A stretch of DNA of 64,000 nt from Gammaproteobacteria bacterium (GCA_028821195.1 JAPPHB010000090.1:1-64000); one strand, 5' to 3'. Counted from the stretch's first letter, positions 39,485-48,127 are shown. Made by a program: numbers and translations. Notes: generated by a model from the sequence alone, not told the origin.

Positions 39485-39569
39485 CCCGCGTGGGGAAGTG
39501 CGGTCCGCCCGGTTGTGGGACTCGAACGTGCGATTGTGAACGGTTGACGACGGTGCCCAGGTACCGGTC

Positions 39570-39592
39570 CCGTGGGTGTTGTGACCCGTCGG
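39570..39592 (-). terminator. Hairpin after the histidine kinase gene
   Basis: CCG-T-GGGT / ACCC-GT-CGG with loop GTTGTG forms a 7-bp stem with a bulge, about 27 nt after the kinase stop. There is no T-run. It could partly separate the regulator transcript from the export operon. Confidence 0.28.
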
Positions 39593-39618
39593 AGCGACTA
39601 CGGATGCGGTCTTCTTCT

Positions 39619-40959
39619 TCAGTCGTCCGAATCCATGGGAATCGCGATGCGCGCCCGCGCTCCGCCGCCGTCTCCGCGATTCTCCAGCAACAGAGTTCCG
39701 CCGTGGCTCTCGGCGATCTGCCGTGACAGCACGAGGCCGACCCCGGAGCCCCCGGACTTCGTCGTAAAGAAGGGCACGAAGAGGTTGCCGGTGTCGCCGA
39801 GCCCGGGGCCCTCGTCTTCGACGATGATCTCAACCCTGGCGTCATGAACCTCCCATCCGAGCCGCACCCGGCGGCCCTCGGCTTCGAGGGTGGCATCGGC
39901 CGCGTTCCTCACGAGGTTGATCAGCGCCTGTTGCAGCTGATCCGCGTCCGCGGAACAAGTAGCCTCGGGGCCCGCCACCACCTCCACGGGAACCCGCGTC
40001 TCCAAGTCGGCAACCACCTGTACCAGACTGCCGACCGGGACTGGAGCAAGCTTCGGTGCCGGCAGCCGTGCGAGCCGGGCGTATGACGCCATGAACCGCC
40101 CCAGCGTCTCGGCCCGTGACGAGATCACGCCCAGGCCTCGCTCCACATCGTCCTCGATCTCGGGGGGAAGCCGGATGCGCCGCAGGAGGCTGTTGAGGCT
40201 GCCCGAGATCGACTTGATCGGGGCGAGGGAATTGTTGATCTCGTGGGACAGCACCCGGATGATGCGCTGCCAGGCTTTTCGCTCCTCTTCGTGCAACGCG
40301 CGGCTCAGGTCCGAGAGCGCGATCAGCCTGAGGGGATACCCCTCCTGGCGGACGACACTGCGCCGGAGTTCCCACCGGCCCGACCCGCCGGGAAACGACA
40401 GCTCCACGGTGCGCGGCGTAGTGCCGGTCAACTGGCTGGAGAGACGCAACTCGTCCGCTGTCCTGCCCCTGAGGCGGTCCGCCGGTTGGCCGAGCAGTCT
40501 CTCGCCGGCGCGATTGACGATGCGCAGCACACCTTGCGGGTCGAAGGCCAGCACCACGATGTCGATCTCCTCCAGGACCTTGCGGAGCGTCTCCGTGGCT
40601 TCGACGGCTCCGAGCCTCTGCTCCCTCAGGATCTCCTCGAGCGAGTTGAGCTCCAGGTAGGCCAGCGAGAGAGGGTCCCGGGCATCACCCACCCTGGCCC
40701 TGATCGAGAAGTCCCCCTCACGCAGGGCCGCAAGCATGTTCGCGATCGTCTCGTACGGACGGAGCGCATGATTCTTCGCAGCGGTGCTGAGCCCGAGCCA
40801 AACAACGATCAACGCCAACGACAGCGGCCACCGAATGGCCGGGTCGAACTCGCTCCGCCAGAGCAGCAGGAGTGCGACGACGACGGCGGGCAGGCCCGCC
40901 AACACGGTAAGGAGGAGAACCCGCCTGTCGTGTCGCGTACCCAGCCACCTGAGGCTCAT
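39619..40959 (-). CDS. NtrY-like sensor histidine kinase
   Basis: 446 aa from ATG 40959 (GGAG 5 nt upstream); a TTG at 40998 overlapping the regulator stop is the alternative. Two TM helices (about 15-35 and 45-60) with almost no periplasmic loop, a HAMP-like linker, a PAS domain (VLAFDPQGVLRIVNRAGERL), the H-box VLSHEINNSLAPI with phospho-acceptor His, and HATPase N, G1 and G2 boxes (NLVRNAAD, DEGPGLG, GSGVGL). The input is probably a membrane or cytoplasmic signal. Confidence 0.92.
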   Translation of the reverse strand: MSLRWLGTRHDRRVLLLTVLAGLPAVVVALLLLWRSEFDPAIRWPLSLALIVVWLGLSTAAKNHALRPYETIANMLAALREGDFSIRARVGDARDPLSLAYLELNSLEEILREQRLGAVEATETLRKVLEEIDIVVLAFDPQGVLRIVNRAGERLLGQPADRLRGRTADELRLSSQLTGTTPRTVELSFPGGSGRWELRRSVVRQEGYPLRLIALSDLSRALHEEERKAWQRIIRVLSHEINNSLAPIKSISGSLNSLLRRIRLPPEIEDDVERGLGVISSRAETLGRFMASYARLARLPAPKLAPVPVGSLVQVVADLETRVPVEVVAGPEATCSADADQLQQALINLVRNAADATLEAEGRRVRLGWEVHDARVEIIVEDEGPGLGDTGNLFVPFFTTKSGGSGVGLVLSRQIAESHGGTLLLENRGDGGGARARIAIPMDSDD

Positions 40960-40994
40960 TCCGTCTCCCGGCCTTCCATGCCGCGCGAACGCGA

Positions 40995-42377
40995 TCAACC
41001 AGTCACGGGTTCCCGATCATCGTCCTGGGCCCTGATCCGCTTCAGACGCCGGTAGAGGGAGCTGCGGGTAAGCCCGAGCGCCCGCGCCGCCTTGCTCACA
41101 TTTCCACCGTGGCGATCCAGCGCCTTCCGTACGAGGATGCGCTCGGCCTCCTCCAGCGTAACGTCGTAGAGGGCTGCCGAATCGCCTTCGCGCCCGCGCA
41201 GCCGCAGGTCGGCCGCCTGGATGTGCGAGCCGCGTGCCATGACCACGGCCCGCTCGACCGAGTGCTGCAGCTCGCGCACGTTACCGGGCCAGGCGTGCGC
41301 CGTGAGGGCAGCCTCGGCCCCCCCCGAAAAGCCGACAATGGCTCTTCCGTACCGGGCCGCCTGCCTCCCCAGGAAGTGCCGGGCCAGCAAGGGAATGTCT
41401 TCGGGACGGTCCCGGAGTGGCGGAAGCTCGATCTCGACCGTGTTCAACCGATAGAGCAGATCTTCGCGGAAATCACCTCTCGCCACTGCTTCGCCGATGC
41501 TGGCGTTGGTGGCGGAAATGACCCGCACATCGACGTGCCGCACCTTTGACGAGCCGACGCGCCGGATCTCGCCGCTCTCGAGCACGCGCAGGAACCTGGC
41601 CTGCTGTTGCAACGATACGTTGGCGATCTCATCAAGAAACAGGGTGCCCTTGTGGGCGAGTTCGAAGCACCCGACCCGCTCGGTCCTGGCGTCGGTGAAG
41701 GCACCTTTTACATGTCCGAAGATCTCGCTCTCGAAGATCCCTTCGCCAAACCCTCCCGCGTTCACGGCGACGAGGTCATACCCGGATCGATGCGACACGG
41801 CATGCAGCCGTCTGGCGACGACCTCCTTTCCCGTCCCATGCTCCCCGGTAATCAGCACGTTTGCGTGCGAGGGGCCGACGCGTTTGATGATCTCCAGCAC
41901 CGGCCGCATGGCTGCGGACTCGGCGATGAGTGTCGGTGCGCTCTCCCCCTTGAGCCTGATGTTCTCGGTCTCGAGCCGCTGGGCTCGGCGCAGAGCCCGG
42001 CCGAGGTCCACCTGCGTCCGAATCGTGGCGAGCAGCCGCTCATTGTCCCACGGCTTCTCGACATAGTCCCGCGCTCCCCGGCGCATCGCCTCCACGGCGC
42101 CGCCCACGCTTCCCCACGCGGTCATGGTGACCACGGGCAGGGTTTCGTCCAGTTCGCGCAGGTCGCCGAGCAGGCCCAGTCCCTCCTTTCCGGAGGTGGT
42201 GTCGCGGGTGTAGTTCAGGTCGAGCAGGGCCAGGTCGAAGTCGCCCTTTTCGACCGCGCGCCGGGCCGCACCGGGCGACGTGACGGCCGTGGTCTCAAAA
42301 CCCTCGCCCTTAAGCAGCAGGCGCAGTGCTTCAAGAATGTCGCTCTGGTCGTCCGCGATCAGGATACGCGCCGCCAT
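40995..42377 (-). CDS. NtrC-family sigma-54-dependent response regulator
   Basis: 460 aa. Receiver domain (1-125; DLALLDLNY holds the phospho-Asp, KPW the conserved Lys), AAA+ domain (about 150-390; Walker A GEHGTGKE, Walker B GTLFLDEI), and a Fis-type HTH (GGNVSKAARALGLTRSSLYRRL). The sigma-54-contact loop reads GAFTDA rather than GAFTGA. It should activate sigma-54 RNA polymerase at promoters such as those at 39412 and 42503. It is followed by the kinase gene with overlapping or close start. Confidence 0.93.
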   Translation of the reverse strand: MAARILIADDQSDILEALRLLLKGEGFETTAVTSPGAARRAVEKGDFDLALLDLNYTRDTTSGKEGLGLLGDLRELDETLPVVTMTAWGSVGGAVEAMRRGARDYVEKPWDNERLLATIRTQVDLGRALRRAQRLETENIRLKGESAPTLIAESAAMRPVLEIIKRVGPSHANVLITGEHGTGKEVVARRLHAVSHRSGYDLVAVNAGGFGEGIFESEIFGHVKGAFTDARTERVGCFELAHKGTLFLDEIANVSLQQQARFLRVLESGEIRRVGSSKVRHVDVRVISATNASIGEAVARGDFREDLLYRLNTVEIELPPLRDRPEDIPLLARHFLGRQAARYGRAIVGFSGGAEAALTAHAWPGNVRELQHSVERAVVMARGSHIQAADLRLRGREGDSAALYDVTLEEAERILVRKALDRHGGNVSKAARALGLTRSSLYRRLKRIRAQDDDREPVTG

Positions 42378-42502
42378 GGGTTGCCTGCCTCATTCTCGTG
42401 CACGGTTGAAGCCGCCAGCTTGCTCGACGCCTGAAAGATGATGCTGATGGCCGCTGCCTTCCACCGTCGGCTTGCCCGGCCCCGCTCAATCGTGAACTCA
42501 CG

Positions 42503-42519
42503 AGAAAGCTTCGTGCCAA
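42503..42519 (-). promoter_or_regulatory. Sigma-54-like -24/-12 promoter of the response regulator
   Basis: Minus strand reads TTGGCACG-AAGC-TTTCT. The -24 block is perfect, spacing exactly 4, and the -12 block has one change (G to T). It lies about 126 nt before the regulator ATG, suggesting autoactivation. Confidence 0.5.
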
Positions 42520-42617
42520 TCGACGGCAGGAGGTCGTATCAGATGGTAGCCCAAGAGCTTATGGCCACCGTCAAAGGATGAGCGCCAGGACGGCCATCGA
42601 CCGATAGTGGGACGGGA

Positions 42618-42634
42618 TGTTCCGTTTTCGAACA
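42618..42634. promoter_or_regulatory. Dyad TGTTC-N7-GAACA, possible enhancer
   Basis: A perfect 5-bp inverted repeat about 100 bp upstream of the -24 element of the regulator promoter, at the distance usual for NtrC-type activator sites. Only one copy is seen here and none before the export operon, which weakens the case. Confidence 0.3.
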
Positions 42635-42689
42635 AGTGGCGCAGGTGGTTCGGAGTTGTTGGGCGATGGTCCCGCTTGACAGTTGGCGC

Positions 42690-43937
42690 TCAGGACGGAG
42701 GTCGGTCAGCCGGTGTGATGCGGCCTCGGACGACGTAGCTCACGTCCAACTCGTCCGTCACGATCAGCCATACCAGTTCTCCGCGCACGACCGGGACGAC
42801 TGGACCAAAGAGGTTCAGGCCGGGTCCCAGGCTGACCGTTCCGAGCCAGGCGCCGTCGCCGGAGTAGACATCAAACAACACCCCGTTGTCGCGGGACGGC
42901 GTGCGGACCCACAGATTCCCCTCGGCCGACTGGAAGATGGCCTCGACGGCGGGTCTGATATTCGGGACACGGGACCAGTCGAACTGGCCACCCACGCCCA
43001 TGCTCGAGAGCATTTCCCGCATCCCGTCGATCACCGAGTCGCGTTCGACCGCAGGCACGGGGACGGGGGGTCTCCGGGTCTCGACCATGAGCGTCGCACC
43101 ACTTTCCGCCTGCCACCGGGTGATTCGATACTCCGGATCGCCGGCCCGGGTGGACCACACGGCGCCTCGCGCATCGATGTGCCTGACCTCGGCCGCGAAG
43201 AACGGGATGCCATACACCATGTAGCCGCCGTCGCGCTCCAGGTAGAAGGTGCCGGGCTGGCTTGCGGGGTCGTATTCTTCATCCTCGGGGGGGTCGGCGG
43301 ACGGAGGCAGAGAGTCGATCCGCGTCATCGTCAGATCGTAGACGCGAATCTGCTCCCGGTTCCCGCCCGACCACGGCCGGTAGATGCGGCTCCCGTCCAC
43401 CATCGCGCCGTTCCACACCCAGCCGGAATACCCGCCGTCGAACGGAAAGGACTCGATGTAGCCGGCCTCGGGATCGAAGACCGACATGCGCCCGTTGCGC
43501 TCATCCGGGACCCAAATCCGCCCGTTGGGGCCGAGCATGAGACCGTTTGCGTCCATGAATTCCCCCGGTCCCTGGCCCCTTCCGCCGTGGGTTGCGAGGT
43601 GGGAGCCATCCGGGCCGAAGACGCGCAGTTCCTGCACCTGGGAATCGAGGACGGCGAAAGCTCCCCCGTCCAGCACGACGAGACCCTTCAGATACGCGAA
43701 CCCATCCGGTCCGTCACCATCGACCGAGCCGACGCGGAGTTCCTCTACCAGCGTCCACGTGGGAGATACGTTCGCCGGCGGGATGTTCGTGACGCGAGCC
43801 CTGCCGGATGGCAACGTGTCCCGCACTGTGGTCCAGCCGCTCCGCGAAGCGGTGTCATTGCAGCCGATCAGGACGACGGAGGCCATTCCAATCAGGGTGG
43901 ATCGCATTCGTATACAGCACGTACCATGCCATTTCAT
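42690..43937 (-). CDS. Lipoprotein with six-bladed beta-propeller (NHL/6-bladed family)
   Basis: 415 aa. The N-terminus ends in a lipobox (VVLIGC). Repeated blade motifs follow: VLDSQVQELRVFGPDGS, then GRGQGPGEF, GRIWVPDERNGRMSVFDPE and NLWVRTPSRDN. This arrangement, with GxGPGEF, is typical of 6-bladed propeller lipoproteins of Gemmatimonadota and Bacteroidota. No catalytic residues are evident; it probably binds a ligand or protein in the periplasm. AGGAG lies 10 nt before the ATG. Confidence 0.75.
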   Translation of the reverse strand: MKWHGTCCIRMRSTLIGMASVVLIGCNDTASRSGWTTVRDTLPSGRARVTNIPPANVSPTWTLVEELRVGSVDGDGPDGFAYLKGLVVLDGGAFAVLDSQVQELRVFGPDGSHLATHGGRGQGPGEFMDANGLMLGPNGRIWVPDERNGRMSVFDPEAGYIESFPFDGGYSGWVWNGAMVDGSRIYRPWSGGNREQIRVYDLTMTRIDSLPPSADPPEDEEYDPASQPGTFYLERDGGYMVYGIPFFAAEVRHIDARGAVWSTRAGDPEYRITRWQAESGATLMVETRRPPVPVPAVERDSVIDGMREMLSSMGVGGQFDWSRVPNIRPAVEAIFQSAEGNLWVRTPSRDNGVLFDVYSGDGAWLGTVSLGPGLNLFGPVVPVVRGELVWLIVTDELDVSYVVRGRITPADRPPS

Positions 43938-43998
43938 GATCGCAAATCTCCTGCCAAATCATAGCGGTGGCGCGCCCGACGACACGTTCGCCCCAGCC

Positions 43999-45060
43999 TC
44001 AGAATCCGTCCGGGAGACCGCTCAACCATTCCGACCAGGCGTCAGGTTCCGCGCCAAGATCCTCACCGCTCACCATCGTCAAGAGGTCCATCGCGGTTTC
44101 CCGCGTCTTCTCGTGCGCGGCGCCAACGTGGGCAAGAAGCAGGTCGGACGCTTCCCGGATCAGCTGTTTTCCGAATTCCGGCTCGATTTCGGTGGCGACC
44201 AGGACCCTGAGAACCACCTGGAACGCGAACGGATTGGTGCCATCGAGTAGTGCCGACAGGGGTTCCCAGGCCCCAGTCCAACGGACCGAGCGGTGTCTCT
44301 CTGCTTTCAGAAGCCCCCGAAGAACCGCCTCGGCCGCCCCCTGAACCCGCGCGTTCGGATGGATCAAGGTCGAGACCAGGTCGTGCCAGGTGGTGTCGTG
44401 CGCACTGAAGTTGACGAGGACGACCGCCGCCGCCGCTCGCGAGGACCAGGATTCGTCGCGCTCGAGTAGTGCACGGGCCAGGAGACGATCCCGCTCTCTA
44501 TCCATGGCCTCGATCTGCCCCCAGATCGGATCAAGATCGGCGGGGTCGATGCCCACGACTTCCACGTGTTCCTGCACCCTCTCGGGATCGTGTCGCGAGT
44601 GGAACATCTCCGCAGCCATGACCAGAGTCCCGAAGTTCCTTTCGGCCAATGACTTGAGGGCCTGCCAACGCTCGGGCAACGGGAGAGTCTCGCTGCCGGG
44701 GGTCCGATACCGGACTCGCGCACGGTCCTCCACGCCGACGATGACCGTATACGGTTCGGCGGCATCGGACATGAGGAAGTCCACCGAATAGGAGTCGTAG
44801 TGGACGGCGACGGCGGCATCGGCGAATCCAAGCTGACTCTTCATCGTGATGGCGCACGCGTGGAGAGGCCGGTCGGGATCGATCCGCTGGATGGCCTCAA
44901 GCAACTCGGGCGCGCTCCAACGCTTCAGCCCGATGAACTCGACCGGTCCTCGCGGCCCGGCGAGGACCTGACTCGTACCTCCTGACGCCGTTGCGCTGAG
45001 GAGAATCGCCATGTACAGGATTGATCGGGGAATGGTCATCGGGTACCGAAGGATGGTCAT
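43999..45060 (-). CDS. Secreted hypothetical protein with HEAT-like helical repeats
   Basis: 353 aa from ATG 45060 (GGGAG 8 nt upstream). It has a signal peptide (ILYMAILLSATASG). Residues about 35-130 form a mixed domain (PVEFIGLKRWSAPELLEAIQ), the rest helical pairs suggestive of HEAT-like repeats (SSRAAAAVVLVNFS, ARVQGAAEAVLRGLL). Family not recognised. A 13-bp sequence 76 nt upstream is identical to one before blaI, so it may belong to the BlaI regulon. Confidence 0.65.
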   Translation of the reverse strand: MTILRYPMTIPRSILYMAILLSATASGGTSQVLAGPRGPVEFIGLKRWSAPELLEAIQRIDPDRPLHACAITMKSQLGFADAAVAVHYDSYSVDFLMSDAAEPYTVIVGVEDRARVRYRTPGSETLPLPERWQALKSLAERNFGTLVMAAEMFHSRHDPERVQEHVEVVGIDPADLDPIWGQIEAMDRERDRLLARALLERDESWSSRAAAAVVLVNFSAHDTTWHDLVSTLIHPNARVQGAAEAVLRGLLKAERHRSVRWTGAWEPLSALLDGTNPFAFQVVLRVLVATEIEPEFGKQLIREASDLLLAHVGAAHEKTRETAMDLLTMVSGEDLGAEPDAWSEWLSGLPDGF

Positions 45061-45135
45061 CGGGTGCACTCCCTGCTGAAGGTGCGTGGTATTCTCGGTT
45101 TTGGGGCTTGGGAGCTGGATTGTGCTCAGGAACGG

Positions 45136-45148
45136 TGAAAAATCAACA
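45136..45148. promoter_or_regulatory. Candidate BlaI-type operator, copy 1
   Basis: TGAAAAATCAACA, identical to 48021-48033 upstream of blaI, lies 76-88 nt before the start of the secreted HEAT-like gene. The flanks keep partial dyad symmetry (GGTGA-AAAA-TCAACA). The rest of the 194-bp gap 45061-45254 has nothing else recognisable. Confidence 0.4.
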
Positions 45149-45254
45149 CTTTGGATCCATAATGATCTTCCCCGGGAAAGCCTTGTCCTAGGGCGATCTC
45201 CCGGGTCGGCAGAACGCTGATGAAGAAGAACGGAAGTAACGGAACCCGGAGGCG

Positions 45255-47507
45255 TTACCCGATGATGCGGCGCAGGGCGGCGACCTCGTCGTCCAGCGAG
45301 CGCTCGATTTCGTCGATGCGTCCGTCCGCGTCAAATTCCTCGACCCGACCCTCGGCTTCCTCGATCTTGCCAGCGAGGTCGTATTCCTCGATCTCCATCT
45401 CGATTCCCCGGATCCTACCGTCGAGATCGTATTCCTTGATCTGGATTTCGATCTCCCGGATCTTGCCGTCGAGATCGTATTCCTCGATCTGCTCCTCGAT
45501 CTCTCGCACCCTTTGGGCCAGGTCGTACTCTTGGATGCCCTGCCGCAGGGCTCGCGACTCGGTCTCCATGCGGTCTGCCTGCAGTTCCAATGACTGCATC
45601 GTGGCCCGAAGCGCCCCTTGAATGCCGGCGAACGGCATTCGCGCGATCTCCCGACGCAGGCGATCGACCTCCATGTCGGTATATGCCAACTGGTGGTGCA
45701 GGTCGCTGACGTGCAACTGTTGGGTGCTGATCTGACGCTGCAAGCCACCAACGTGCCTCTGGTGAGTGCCGATCTCACGCTGCAAGCCACCGACGTGCCT
45801 TTGGTGAGTGCCGATCTGACGCTGCAGGCCGCTTACATGCCTTCGGTGGGCCCATCCGGTCTCCCGCAGGCTGCTTGCCTCGGCGAGGACGTCCTGCACA
45901 TCGAGGTATCCGTTCATCACCGTGAGCATCAGGTCGCGCCATTCGCGGGCCCGGTCGTCAAAGACCTCGGAGCGCCCATCGATGCTCCAGTCGTACTCCA
46001 GCCCGCCGGGACCACGGGTAACCACCAGCCGGTGCAGCCTCTCCGCCTGCGACTCGAGCACGAACCAGCTTCCCTCATCCGCGCTGTCGGTGGCCACGTT
46101 CTGCGACCCGATCTCGAAGTTGCCGCGGTTGCGCATGCACATGCGAAGGCCGTCCACTTGGCGCTGGAGGGTCCATTCGCCCCTTCGGCGCACTATGGTC
46201 CACTTTCCCGGATTGCACTGGAACGGCTGGGGGTTAACGGCCTCAGGTGTCGCAAGCGGAGCGGGTGCGGGCTCAACACTTCGCGATTCGACGGGCGGTG
46301 CATTGGTGACGGGCGGTGGGACTTCCATAGGTTCCGACATCGGAGGCGCAGCAGCCAGACGCTCCGTTTCCGCATTCTCCGGGGTCGAGGGCTGGGGGGC
46401 CGGCTCTCTTGGCACTGGATGGCCGCAGGCGAGGAGAGTGCCCACCATACCGATCGCTGCAAGCGCGGACGTGGTGCCAACCGCGGAATACCGCGGGCGA
46501 TGCCGTCTGAGGATGGACAGGATGCGGTCTTCCAGTTGCGAGCGCTGCACCATGCCAAGGGCCATTGCGGCTGGCCGGCCGACGGTCTCCGACGCCAGCG
46601 AGAACAGGTGCCGGGCGTATTCCGAAGGGCGTGTCCCCAGAGCCAGGACCTCCTCGTCGCAGGATCGTTCGCTGGCCACCGCCGACAAGCGGGATGCCAG
46701 CCAGCCAAGAGGATGAAACCAGTAGCAGGCCGCCGCCACGCGGCCCAGGAGATGCCGCAGTGCGTCGTGTCGGCGGACATGTACGAGCTCGTGTGCGAGC
46801 ACAACCTCGCGGCGATCCGGCGCCCAGGTCTCGGCCGAAGACGGGAGTAGAATCACGGGCCGCCACAGGCCCCCGGTCATCGGTGTAGTCGCTCCAGCAC
46901 TCGACAGGATTCGCACGTTCTTTCGCATGCCCAGACGCCGCCGGATCGAGGCGGCCTGCTTCAGCCAGCCGGGTTCGCTCATGGGAACCGCAGCGCGAAC
47001 CAACTTCCGGAACCGGAGGCCGCCGACGACCAGAGATACGAGCGCGGCAGCGCAGCCCACTACCCAGATGAGGAACGCGATGGCGGAGAGGGCCAGCGGG
47101 GAGGGTAGGTCGCTCGCTCCGAACTGGGGCAAGCCGGATTCCACCGGCGAGGAACCGGACGCGGTTGTCGGGCGGGTCGCCTGCCGCAGCGACCCGCCCG
47201 AGATGGGTGCGCCGGGCATTTCGCGCGGCATTCCCGCAGCGGATGCCCGCTCCAAACTCTTCTCAAGGGAAAGCACTCCGGCCTGGGCGTCCCCCGCTGG
47301 CAGAATGGGCACCGGCCACGACGGACCAAGGAGGCTCACTATCGGCAGCGCCAGCAATACGACAAACGTGGTCGTCCAGAGCAGGTGCAGAGTTCGAGCG
47401 GATCCTCGTCGCGCGAGCCAAGCCAGCGCCAGCGCGAGACACATCACCAACGTGGCTTTGAGAACCAGTCCCGCAACACCAGCGGCGGCAACGCCCAGCG
47501 CGCTCAT
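45255..47507 (-). CDS. BlaR1-like M56 membrane metallopeptidase with coiled-coil repeat sensor region
   Basis: 750 aa. BlaR1 topology: TM helices at about 8-30, 38-60, 138-165 and 345-365, with the cytoplasmic zinc protease between TM3 and TM4 (LAHELVHVRRHD, HExxH; SERSCDEE). The extracytoplasmic part (366-750) has no penicillin-binding motifs (no SxxK). Instead there is a Pro/Ala-rich linker, a small domain with two cysteines, then four 14-residue repeats (HVGGLQRQIGTHQR-like) and four 16-residue repeats (REIEEQIEEYDLDGKI-like) predicting coiled coil. It should sense a non-beta-lactam signal and cleave BlaI. ATG overlaps the blaI stop. Confidence 0.85.
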   Translation of the reverse strand: MSALGVAAAGVAGLVLKATLVMCLALALAWLARRGSARTLHLLWTTTFVVLLALPIVSLLGPSWPVPILPAGDAQAGVLSLEKSLERASAAGMPREMPGAPISGGSLRQATRPTTASGSSPVESGLPQFGASDLPSPLALSAIAFLIWVVGCAAALVSLVVGGLRFRKLVRAAVPMSEPGWLKQAASIRRRLGMRKNVRILSSAGATTPMTGGLWRPVILLPSSAETWAPDRREVVLAHELVHVRRHDALRHLLGRVAAACYWFHPLGWLASRLSAVASERSCDEEVLALGTRPSEYARHLFSLASETVGRPAAMALGMVQRSQLEDRILSILRRHRPRYSAVGTTSALAAIGMVGTLLACGHPVPREPAPQPSTPENAETERLAAAPPMSEPMEVPPPVTNAPPVESRSVEPAPAPLATPEAVNPQPFQCNPGKWTIVRRRGEWTLQRQVDGLRMCMRNRGNFEIGSQNVATDSADEGSWFVLESQAERLHRLVVTRGPGGLEYDWSIDGRSEVFDDRAREWRDLMLTVMNGYLDVQDVLAEASSLRETGWAHRRHVSGLQRQIGTHQRHVGGLQREIGTHQRHVGGLQRQISTQQLHVSDLHHQLAYTDMEVDRLRREIARMPFAGIQGALRATMQSLELQADRMETESRALRQGIQEYDLAQRVREIEEQIEEYDLDGKIREIEIQIKEYDLDGRIRGIEMEIEEYDLAGKIEEAEGRVEEFDADGRIDEIERSLDDEVAALRRIIG
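45285..45506 (-). repeat. 48-bp repeats in blaR1, four copies plus a degenerate fifth
   Basis: In-frame units at 45506-45459, 45458-45411, 45410-45363 and 45362-45315 encode 16-residue blocks of the pattern REIExQIxEYDLDGxI; a degenerate fifth (DEIERSLDDE) follows. The heptad-like spacing of Ile/Leu predicts a charged coiled coil. Confidence 0.8.
45672..45839 (-). repeat. 42-bp tandem repeats in blaR1, four copies
   Basis: In-frame units at 45839-45798, 45797-45756, 45755-45714 and 45713-45672 encode HVSGLQRQIGTHQR and variants. The middle two are nearly identical in DNA, implying recent expansion. Confidence 0.85.
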
Positions 47508-47917
47508 CGTCCTTGCTCCGCAGCTTCATCGATCATCGCCTTGATGCGCTTGCGCTGGGCCGATGTCAGGTCGCCCTCATGGAGCTTGAGAAGCGTGGCT
47601 ACCGCGCCCTCTACAGAGTCGCCGAAGAACGTCGACAGCACGTGACGCATGGCGGAACGGCTCGCGCGGGGGACTGGTGTCGTCGGCGAATAAACGTAAC
47701 GGGGGCCGTCACGCTCGCGGGTCAAGTGCCCCTTGTCGATCAGGATGCGCAGGATCGAGCGGACCGCCGAGTCCGTCGGGGGGTCCGCCATGCGCTCCCG
47801 GATCTGGACGGCGGTGGCGCCGCCCGACTCGTAGAGGATGTCCATCACCTGGCGTTCCCGCCGGCTTAGCTGGGGACGTTCGTTCACCTGTGTCACGCTC
47901 CCTGGTAGTGGGTTCAT
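47504..47917 (-). CDS. BlaI/MecI/CopY-family transcriptional repressor
   Basis: 137 aa. Winged helix with LSRRERQVMDILYESGGATAV and SAVRSILRILIDKGHLTRERD, then the C-terminal dimerisation helices including the cleavage region. It is expected to repress its own operon until cleaved by the adjacent M56 protease (blaR1, ATGA overlap). The ATG at 47917 lacks a ribosome site; GTG 47887 has GGGAG 10 nt upstream and would give 127 aa, more usual for the family. Confidence 0.92.
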   Translation of the reverse strand: MNPLPGSVTQVNERPQLSRRERQVMDILYESGGATAVQIRERMADPPTDSAVRSILRILIDKGHLTRERDGPRYVYSPTTPVPRASRSAMRHVLSTFFGDSVEGAVATLLKLHEGDLTSAQRKRIKAMIDEAAEQGR

Positions 47918-48017
47918 GCGATAGTGGTGTCGGCGGCTGCGGTCGGAACAAGGAGAGAACTCAATGCCGCGTTCCGACGGGGTCGATCAGCATCTGCAGC
48001 ACACCATACCACGTGAT

Positions 48018-48033
48018 TGCTGAAAAATCAACA
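48018..48033. promoter_or_regulatory. Candidate BlaI-type operator, copy 2 (upstream of blaI)
   Basis: TTGCTGAAAAATCAACA region: TGCTGA-AAAA-TCAACA is a dyad matching at 5 of 6 arm positions and contains the 13-mer shared with 45136. It sits about 100-130 nt before the blaI start. Operator role is inferred from symmetry, position and recurrence. Confidence 0.42.
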
Positions 48034-48127
48034 TCGTGGGATCAGCCGGACCCCGGCGCAGCCAACGATGCGCGACCAGCTGTGATTGTATGAGCCTGCT
48101 AATGCGGAAGCCGGGGATCGCCGGCTC

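Larger units (their letters stand above)
42378..42689. other. 312-bp regulatory gap upstream of the response regulator
   Basis: No coding sequence is convincing. It holds, for the minus strand, a sigma-54-like promoter (42503-42519), a CGTGA-AC-TCACG dyad near the predicted start point (42491-42502), and a TGTTC-N7-GAACA dyad (42618-42634) about 100 bp upstream. Confidence 0.55.

Noticed and set aside
39500-39545. tRNA-like T-arm (GTTCGAGTC on the minus strand)
   Set aside because: The flanking bases do not pair as a T-stem and no acceptor, D or anticodon arm can be built.
45285-45839. CRISPR-like regularly spaced repeats
   Set aside because: The repeats are contiguous, in frame, without spacers, and encode coiled-coil units of the BlaR1-like protein.
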